Of a DNA stretch of 64,000 nt, positions 56,260 through 64,000 are shown in pieces; the stretch's first letter is position 1; each line of letters starts with the position of its first letter. A program made the translations under genes and the position numbers. The notes below the pieces were generated by a model. The model was not told the DNA's origin and searched no databases. It was given only the letters and a program-made list of their open reading frames with translations. The DNA is from Pardosa pseudoannulata (taxonomy: Eukaryota > Arthropoda > Arachnida > Araneae > Lycosidae), in assembly GCA_032207245.1 (NCBI GenBank), contig CM063508.1, positions 189,378,957 through 189,442,956 of the forward strand, given 5' to 3'.

Positions 56260-56539
56260 TCTACATATATATAAAATGAATTTGTGTCTGTCTGTCTGTA
56301 CTCAATAGACTCAAAAACCATGCATCCAATCGCCGTGAAAATTTGGGAAATGTTTTAGGTATATCCCTGGGAAGGTTTTTGTAAATTTTTAACGTTCGAA
56401 ATCCATTCCTTCCCCAATTTTCGAGCGTTTTCATGTCATTATTCCAAGCATTATTTTCCCCGGTTAAAAGAAAACGATTAGATTTTTAATTTATCGCGTG
56501 ATATCTAAGTGAAAGATTATCGCGATATCTAAGTGAAAG
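56260..56539 (+). mobile_element. Helitron-like family H-B, 5' part, cut by the gap
   Basis: It begins A|TCTACATATATATAAAATGA with a following GTGTCTGTCTGTCTG, and is the reverse complement of 2600-2884. A short tandem duplication of ATATCTAAGTGAAAG abuts the N run and may be an assembly artefact. Confidence 0.65.
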
Positions 56540-56639
56540 NNNNNNNNNNNNNNNNNNNNNNNNNNNNNNNNNNNNNNNNNNNNNNNNNNNNNNNNNNNNN
56601 NNNNNNNNNNNNNNNNNNNNNNNNNNNNNNNNNNNNNNN
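56540..56639. other. Assembly gap (100 N)
   Basis: A run of exactly 100 N, a conventional placeholder, so the true distance is unknown. Confidence 1.
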
Positions 56640-58300
56640 TCTGAGCTAGGAAGTGATAATTAAAAAAGAGTATTGAATTAAATTTATCAAATCTTACTCG
56701 ATTTTCTTGAAATTTTTAGAACTTTAGAGCTACAGTTAAAAAAAAATGCAAATAAGTCATCAATGGGGTCATTCCATCAGTAGGATTTAAGCCCACGAAT
56801 TCCAGTTCCGAAGTGCAGCGCCCTACCCTATTACATTTTCACTCAAACTGAAAAAGTTTATGATAGTTTAAAATTATGTACAAATGTTAACGTTGACAGA
56901 GATCAACACGTGTACATCCTATGTAATACGAATATTTAGAACAAGTTTTAAGTTTTTACTTACCCTTAAAAATAGCAACAGAATAAAAAAATGAATAAGA
57001 AAAGATCATAAAATTTAGAAATTACTCTTGTTCCTACAAGAAACTTAGAAATAATCTGATTTGTTCTATATCTGTCACTTTATATACTTAACACTTTTAA
57101 AACTTCACAGAATAAAAGAAAATATACCTATATATATTATATATGTATTCAAATCCAACATATTATGTATTATTATTCGATGTAGATTATTGCGTAATTA
57201 GATTTATTCCCTACGAAGAAATTTTTACTTATGGAATAAAAATCCTTTAAATATATATATAATTTGACATTTTAACGAAGGAATACCTCGGTAAATAAAC
57301 TTATCTTACTTTTCAATTATAACAGTATAATATATTACTATGTTTTAACATAACAGTAAAACACATTTGAACGCATCCAAGATTAATTTGAAAATGTTAT
57401 GTGTATAGACAAATGGGATAGAATTTATATACCCAATTTATGAGCTACATATGTGCCACATTACAATTCCTAAAATCATCAGTTCTTTTTAAAGCAAAAT
57501 TTGTATATTTCATAAAACAGCTAAAGAGGGAACATTAAAGTAAAATCATATTGCTCTGTTCTAATGTATCATTAAGAAATGTGAAATTATAATGCTGAAA
57601 GTTAATGTTTAAAAAGAAAACTTTAAAATGTTAAAACACAACTATAAAACATTAATTTTTTGTGAATCATAATGAGTTATATAAAACAGAGTTGATTATA
57701 AAATTATAATTTGTTTTACAGGTTTAAATGTTTTTTTTTAATCTTGTTAAAACAACTATATTTTAAATAATTCTGTGTAATTTTTTTAACATATATTTAT
57801 TTTTTTTAAATATTTTCCGAATGTACGGACATAGTATTATTTATTTTAGAGAAGTTTTCATAATGCAGTTTCAGTACCCGATAAAAACTTTTGAAAGTTC
57901 GTAAACTATAAAGACATAAGTTTCTTTCTAAATTCACATAAGAATTTTAAAACTACATTGCTTCAGTAACAAAAATATTTTCTACAGGCATTTGTGCACA
58001 CTTAACCTAAAAACTGCTTTGAAAAACAGTCAAAACAATTTTTAACTCAAAAGTCCACAGAAAGAATCCGTTTGGGTCAAACCGATAGATAAGACTATCG
58101 CAGGCACCGGGTTACAATGGAACCCCTTCGGGGCAGTCTGGTAAGAGCACTATTTATAGCCGGAAGTAAAGCAACAATAAACAAATGTGGGTTTCCCGTA
58201 TTCCATTTCAGCCAAAAAATGGGGGAAGGAAAAATACACCGAAACAGTAAAGAGCTAGCTAATTTATTGGAGATTTTTTTTCCAACGCTGTGTTTCACTC
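56640..58300. other. Gene-free AT-rich stretch
   Basis: No exon or element termini are recognised. 58080-58300 is less AT-rich and runs into the mariner relic. It could be lost element sequence. Confidence 0.5.
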
Positions 58301-58304
58301 GGAG

Positions 58305-58949
58305 GGCTAAAAGAACTCGCACTTTCAGGAACATATTTATTGGCAACAAGTACAACTGTTTCAGTTATTTTTCAACAGAGCCACCACTAGAATGGAGACA
58401 CTTGTCGTAGTGTGGGATCCACTTTTGTATACCTCTGTCGTAGAACTCTGCCGCCTGTGAATGGAGCCCAGACCACCCTGCACATTCCTTTCCGAAACGA
58501 CACGTGTGTTTGAATTGGTTCCTGACCGAAGATCCATTATGATGCCAATGCATTGACTGCTGCTTGTTTTCTGGGGTAAAGTGCGAACTCAAAGTCTCAT
58601 TACCCTTGACGATCTTGTCTATGAACTCGTGATGCAGTTGCAGAAATGTCAGTGCTGCATTTAAGCGTTGTATTTTGTATTCGGGTGTCGGTTTCGGCTC
58701 GCAGAGCTGACGATGAATTTGTGCTTTGTGCATTCAAGGGTACCGACCGAACCTTGCAGGCGGTGGAAGAAATTAGTTTCCATTTCGGACAACCACTGCT
58801 ACCCCGCTACTGGCACGAATCGGGACTTGTCCAGCTGGCACATGATTAATACGTCATAGATCTGTTACGCACGCTCAATTGACACGGCTAATGACGTTTA
58901 CTTTAAAGGGGAAAACATCGGGAAACTTACTTTCTGGATGTGCCTCGTA
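58305..58949 (-). pseudogene. mariner transposase relic with one surviving TIR
   Basis: The minus frame 58733-58365 contains RLNAALTFLQLHH, KGNETLSSHFTPENKQQSMH and FYDRGIQKWIPHYDKCL, in mariner order. The first catalytic Asp of the usual GDE motif is Asn and the stretch carrying the second is deleted. The end GGATGTGCCTCGTA with a TA flank survives at 58949; the other terminus is lost. The edges match the MITE at 35970-36253. Confidence 0.9.
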
Positions 58950-58959
58950 TAAAAGAAAT

Positions 58960-60599
58960 GGTACACTATTGTTACTTTTGAATAAAGCCTTAAAATTTCA
59001 GCTTACAATCTTATTATACACTTTATTTACTGTAATATTGCTTTGAACTTGCATTTTGCTTTTAAGAATTGCTTATTTTTTGTTTAAAAGTTATTCAGTA
59101 TTTTTTTTCTTAACTGTCCAGTGATACTATTTTTATTCTGTGTATTATATTATGAATTTAGATTAGAAATTTAAATAACTTATTACTAATTGTAATTCAA
59201 ATGTAATGAAAGTTTGACTGAGAGTTAGTAGTATTGGATTAAACATTCATTATAACCTTGAAGTATCCACTTAAAGACCCAGCCTGTAGTCCCTTTAATT
59301 AAGGTTTGAAATAAAGCTTTAGAACCACTACAATACATAAACATAGTAATAAAAGTATTAAATAGACCTTGCATGTTGTAGATTTAAAAGAATTTGATAG
59401 TGTTATATACCTTGATTTTCTGCGTATATTCCGCGGATTATATGTTAAAAAACTTTAAATTTTCTTCTAATGCGTATTATTATACGCCGCCGTGTATTAT
59501 CTGCTGGTAAAAATATTTTTTTACAATTGACAAATCTTTCTTAAAGAACAATAGATGGCAGCACCTGCTCATATTTCCATTTTTTTTTTCTTTAATCAGG
59601 ATAAAGTTCATTTTCAGTCGAGAACACAGCGGTTTGATAAAAAGCTCCTGTTTAATTAATGTCTTCCATTTGGTTTATTTCTACCAAAAACACTTGCATA
59701 ATCTGAAATGGCGGTACTTTGCTGCATTCTCCATTTGTTTCTTCACTTTCAGCTCGCCAGATGGCGCCATAAGTATCTGTTTTAAATTTTAACGCGGATC
59801 GCAAATAACTATATGAAATTAAAATAAAAGATGCATTTTAAAAATTCTAAATTTTAATATCTTTTTTTATTTAAATATGCGTTTGAAGAATTTATTTGTA
59901 TCATTCTTTCTGTACTAAATGTAATTTTTCAGAATATATTCTTACTGTTGTTAAATATAAAATTCCTATCCAAATTTTCACTTTGGTAAATTATTTTTTC
60001 AATTTAAAGAAAATGTTATCATTAAGAAAAGAGCTTAAATTTAATTTTTTTTAATACTAGATGTATAGCACTTTTTCTAGATGCCTATCGTTTCCTGGAA
60101 TCGCATGAAATTTAATCTGCGGATTATGAGCCTCTGCGGCTTATATACGATAATTTTCTCTGAAAATATCATACGTATATTATACGTAGGAAATTAGGGT
60201 ACATATAACATATCAAAATTGTTGCACTTAAAATATTTTCCTATTCTCGTTTTCCCCTTCTCATTTTTTCATATCTATTTTCTTAGTTGTGCAATATCTT
60301 ATTTAAAGGACTGTTCGATGATTTAAAATTCTTTTTACCGGTTTCCCAAATTTAACTCTGAAATAAATGCTCATTTTCTATCCACTTGCCCCATTTTCTG
60401 GCTATCCCAAGAAAAATGGTACACATTCCCAATGATCTAGTTCCTTTTTGACTGTTAATATCACTGAGTTGCTCTGTCTTGATAATATCTCAACGTCATT
60501 TCCCGTTGTAAGCAAACTTTGTAATAGAAAAGAATTTTTATGTATTATTGAATTCTGATATCTGATCTTGTGAAGATGTATATTTTTCTTACTCTAAAA
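58960..60599. other. Gene-free AT-rich stretch
   Basis: No supported exon. Around 59500-59800 are two CAGATGGC/GATGGCAGC-type words and some GC-richer DNA, but no termini could be paired. Confidence 0.5.
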
Positions 60600-61486
60600 T
60601 CTCCTATATAATAATAGCCCAAGTTATCTGTCAGCAAATTTATGAAGCGGTTGGACCTGGAATGGGTAGAGTCATCCATTCAAAGAGAATAAAGTTTATC
60701 TTCTCCTAAACGATCGATCCGATTCTAAAATAAATTGGTATAAATAGGCTTCATATCACAGCGAAAAATATTTGGGTCTTTAAAATGTTCGAAATTCATC
60801 CCTTCCCCTCTTTTCGAGTGGTTAAGGCCATTATTTCAAGCCCCATTTTCCCCAGTTAAGAGAAGGCGATTAAATTTATCACATGATAAATAGGTAAAAA
60901 ATAACATTGTTTCCTACCATTATGACGTCATTCCTTTACCCATCTCATGTAATCTTTTCTTATTTTAAATTATTTAAATATCGTCTGCATTATTTTCCTA
61001 CATGTTATCAGTGGACTTAGATATAACGTAAATAATTTTCTTTTATATTTGGCTTAAATAATAGATTAGGAACAAATGTGATCATTTTAAGTTGAATCGT
61101 AGATTATTTTTTGTTGCAATAAAAATTTTTCACCTTCATTAATAACAAATTCAATCTACCTCCAGGGTGTAGTTGAAATAAGATTCATTCCTTTATTTCC
61201 ATGAATGACTGTGGCCCAAAAAAAAAAAAAAAAAAACTTAACGATAATCTCGACGTAGTTGAGAGAACTTTGAATTATCTTTCTAAATGAATTCTACGTG
61301 ATTCTAAACTGCATTCACAGTATCGGGAGAATTTAGAAGAGTGCTAAGATAAACAAATTATTGAGCGTCTACCAAATATTTCTCGGTCAAAACACAAACT
61401 ATTTATTACCTGCCTCATAGGGTACTGTACAATTCTGGAAAATTAAAAAAATTACTGATGCCTTCATATGAAGGGCAGTATGCTAG
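60600..61486 (+). mobile_element. Non-autonomous Helitron, complete (family H-A)
   Basis: It begins A|TCTCCTATATAATAATAGCC and ends with the hairpin GCCTTCATATGAAGGGC, nine bases, then CTAG|T. TC start, 3' hairpin and CTAG end between A and T are the Helitron rules. The 887 bp contain no Rep/helicase. Confidence 0.85.
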
Positions 61487-61928
61487 TAAAGTTAGTTTTA
61501 AAATAGACATGACTGTAAATTACGTAAGTCTTCTCACTGACCAGTAAGCCTGGGCATTTAAAAATTGGGGCTCGTAGCCGGCTGATTAATTTAACCTTGT
61601 TATATACTCGGATAATTCCAGTAATAAATAAGTGCATGTACAGTGTCGACCATGAATTGCTGTGGTGTGATGTCAGATACCACAGCTTCCTCTATGAGCT
61701 GATGTAACCATTTTATATACTAAAATCTGATTGTAACTATGTATGTGCGTCTCTCATCGCGAACCACTGGACGCAGAAGGGCGCCGATATTCTAATTAGT
61801 TCGAAAGATATTTACAAAAAAAAAAAAAAAAAAAAAAAGCCGATCAAAATGCCATTTTAATTTTGTGGCACGAGCATTTCCATTGTTGAGTTGGCGTCAA
61901 AAATGTTACTGTTATTCAACGTTGGCGT

Positions 61929-62270
61929 TATTATCGTCTGCTACTTGGTATTCCGAGAAATATAAGAATGTATTTACGGTATTAAAATTTAAGCCTAAAG
62001 AAATATATTTATGACAATAGATATGTATGTGAGAATACTTTATCTTCTAAACGCTAAAGTCTTCTTTTTTAGAAAATCACTTTTTCTTTTTTCTTTTCTT
62101 GGCGAGATTTGAATTTTCAATAATTCGAAACTCGCCAAGTTCTATCCAATTTTTGTTTGTATTTTGCAGTTGCCATTTCTTATACAAAAATTAACTTTAA
62201 TTTTTACCATTTTTAATACCATAAATACACTCTGCTATTTCTCGGAATACCAACTAGCAGATGATAATAT
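61929..62270. repeat. Foldback element with an inner hairpin
   Basis: The outer arms at about 61929-61988 and 62209-62270 share the inverted block TTGGTATTCCGAGAAATA and the TTTACGGTATTAAAA-type block. Between them CTTGGCGAG and CTCGCCAAG form a second, inner hairpin near 62100-62145. Confidence 0.75.
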
Positions 62271-62400
62271 AGGTTTTGATATAATAAACTATGTCTATTA
62301 TTTGGTAGATATAATTTTTATATTTTATCTTGATATTTTTAAATAAATCAACTGATCTATCGCTAAAGTAACGCAATATTCGAGAAAATCTATGGGACAC

Positions 62401-62446
62401 GTTATTTTTTACCTATTTATCACATGATAAATAGGTAAAAAATAAC
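62401..62446. repeat. 46-bp hairpin with perfect 21-bp arms
   Basis: GTTATTTTTTACCTATTTAT plus C is inverted around a 4-base ACAT loop. The right arm and the following TTTCCTACCATTATGACGTC belong to the Helitron family body near 60890. Confidence 0.9.
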
Positions 62447-62663
62447 GTTGTTTCCTACCATTATGACGTCATTCAAAAAAAAAAAAAGTATTTAATAATA
62501 ATTTTTTAAAAAATGAAATTGAGATTGTTTTACGCTTTGCATATCTACATATTTGAATCCATCGGTGCCAAATAGAACAAACACACTGCGTTAAATTGAT
62601 AGAGAAAGCTGTGGAATTTGGTATCATAACACACAGGATATACGTAGTTATAACTGTAATTAT

Positions 62664-63675
62664 TCCCTATATAATAATAGCCTAAGTTATCTGTCCGTCT
62701 GTCCTCCATTTTATGAAGCGGTTGGACCTGGAATGGATAGAGGCATCCATAGTTAGCAAAATTCATAGCGAGTAATGTTTATCTTCTCCTAAACTATAGA
62801 TCCGATTCAAAAATAAGTTGGTATAAATATTTTTCATATCACATCGAAAAATACTGCCTTCTTTAAAACGTTCGAAATCCACCCCTTTCCCTCTTTTCGA
62901 GCTTTTAATACCATTATTTCAAGAACTATTTTCCCCGGTTAAGAGCAGGCGATTAAATTTATCAATTTGTCCCATAAAATAGGTAAAAAATATTTTTCTA
63001 GCATTATGACAGCCATCTCATTGAATCATTCCTTATTTTAAATTATTTAAATTATGCCTTATTTTCATACGTTTATCATTGAACCTAGATATTACGTCAA
63101 TAATTTTTTATATTTGGCTTAAATAATAGATTAGGTACATGTGATAATTTTAAATTGAATCGTCGATTATTTTTTGTTGCAAGATAATTCTCATCCATAA
63201 AATACGAGATTTGAAAAAAAATTTTCAATTTTACAACTCCTCTTCAACCTCCACTCAAAATACGTGTTCTGCAAAGATCGGTCGATTTACTTAAAAATTG
63301 GAAAAAGAATTTACCAAGTATCTAACGAGTTCTATTAAGATCGCTCTATTTACTTAGAAAATAAAGAAAAATTTATATAAAAATATACCATTCAAATTTA
63401 AAATGGTTAAACAGAAACTCATCAAAAAGTTTATGTATCAATTTGTTGAGTTACGATCCCCTCGCCAGATTTCAAACGCCACGCACGCAAGCTGCAAGCA
63501 CGCCAATTTCGCCAAATGTGGTTGAAGCACCAACAAGATCCATGATTAGAAACAGGAGAGTGGGCTAAGAAGAGGAGTTGAACAAACCATTTTTTTACCT
63601 ACCTCATAGCCTACTTTACAATTTAGTAAAATTAAAAATTTTACTGATCCCGTCATATGACGGGCTATATGCTAG
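62664..63675 (+). mobile_element. Non-autonomous Helitron, complete (family H-A)
   Basis: It begins TCCCTATATAATAATAGCC and ends with the perfect hairpin CCCGTCATATGACGGG, then CTATATGCTAG|T. It is collinear with 60600-61486. The 1012 bp contain no Rep/helicase. Confidence 0.87.
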
Positions 63676-63824
63676 TCCATTAATAATAAACTGTCATATT
63701 CGTCAACAATCTTGCGTATGAGATTTAAGATTTTTTATGAATGTGAATATCTAAAATAATGGTTCTAAAACTTTACTTGAGAACATTTATTACCCAGTCC
63801 GAAGGCTGGGTGCGAAGCAGCTAG
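63676..63824 (+). mobile_element. Second Helitron 3' end
   Basis: ACCCAGTCCGAAGGCTGGGT forms a hairpin, followed by GCGAAGCAGCTAG|T. It lies only 149 bp past the previous terminus. No TC start is visible between the two, so its 5' end may lie upstream, with the 62664 copy inserted in it. Confidence 0.75.
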
Positions 63825-63837
63825 TCTAATAATGTAT

Positions 63838-64000
63838 GCCTGGATGAGTTCAGATGAGGAATTGTCAGCAAGCCTTTGAGGCAGTTAAAAGAGAAATTTG
63901 CTCTCCTAGAATTCTTTTACATTATGATCCTACCCTACCAATAACCTTAGCTACCGATGCTTCGCCTGTTGGTGTGGGCTGTGTTTTGTCTCATGTATTT
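63838..64000 (+). pseudogene. Ty3/gypsy-type pol fragment (RT/RNase H junction), runs off window
   Basis: From 63869 the frame reads QAFEAVKREICSPRILLHYD, then TLPITLATDASPVGVGCVLS, matching the end of reverse transcriptase and the first RNase H Asp motif (TDAS) of Ty3/gypsy elements. Just upstream, a related Trp-Ser-Asp-Glu stretch is in another frame, showing a shift. No LTR is visible in the window. Confidence 0.85.

Noticed and set aside
58117..58410. 97-residue plus-strand frame
   Set aside because: It overlaps the edge of the mariner relic and shows no recognised domain.

Overview
The window looks like eukaryotic nuclear DNA from an AT-rich, repeat-laden animal genome. It has spliceosomal introns, a tRNA-derived SINE, Helitron, hAT, mariner/Tc1, piggyBac and probable PIF/Harbinger elements, a Ty3/gypsy pol fragment, satellites and many (TA)n tracts. 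The repeat mix fits an arthropod, and I suspect a spider. That guess rests partly on my recollection that a very similar MITE and SINE are common in spider assemblies, which I cannot check here. No prokaryotic gene layout, operon or CRISPR array is present. A run of 100 N at 56540-56639 is an assembly gap.

The one convincing host gene is on the minus strand, from an ATG at 51210 down to at least 26872. I assembled it by hand from ten short coding exons (31-297 nt) that all have AG acceptors and GT donors and agree in reading phase. Together they give 825 nt, or 275 codons. The protein has an unrecognised N-terminal region, an acidic/serine stretch with a candidate SUMO-interacting motif, a bipartite nuclear localisation signal created by the exon 8/9 junction, a Pro/Gln/Ala-rich linker and a C-terminal CXXC zinc finger with DNMT1-type cysteine spacing. 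A further 29-nt exon at 23794-23822 would add two residues and a stop. It is either the end of the protein or a poison exon. A CCAAT/TATA pair lies upstream of the ATG.

Layout by region. 1-3 kb: an inverted Helitron end, a 30-bp AT minisatellite and a second inverted Helitron-like piece. 3.3-4.2 kb: a hAT element with a perfect 8-bp target duplication. 5.9-10.5 kb: a (TA)n block, a local duplication split by a TIR element, then a satellite of about 200 bp. 11.6-15.5 kb: a possible DNA element, duplicated SINE-bearing segments and an inverted Harbinger-like MITE. 15.9-20.4 kb: a satellite of about 103 bp. 20.4-22.5 kb: a duplicated segment carrying a piggyBac MITE and a hAT nested in a SINE. 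23.8-51.2 kb: the CXXC gene, with introns holding a SINE, a Tc1 relic, hAT elements, mariner and Harbinger-like MITEs and microsatellites. 52-56 kb: nested Harbinger-like and hAT elements, one hAT with transposase remnants. 58.3-58.9 kb: a mariner relic. 60.6-63.8 kb: Helitrons and foldbacks. 63.8-64 kb: a Ty3/gypsy pol fragment running off the window.

Nearly all long open frames in the window are AT-microsatellite, satellite or transposon translations, not genes.
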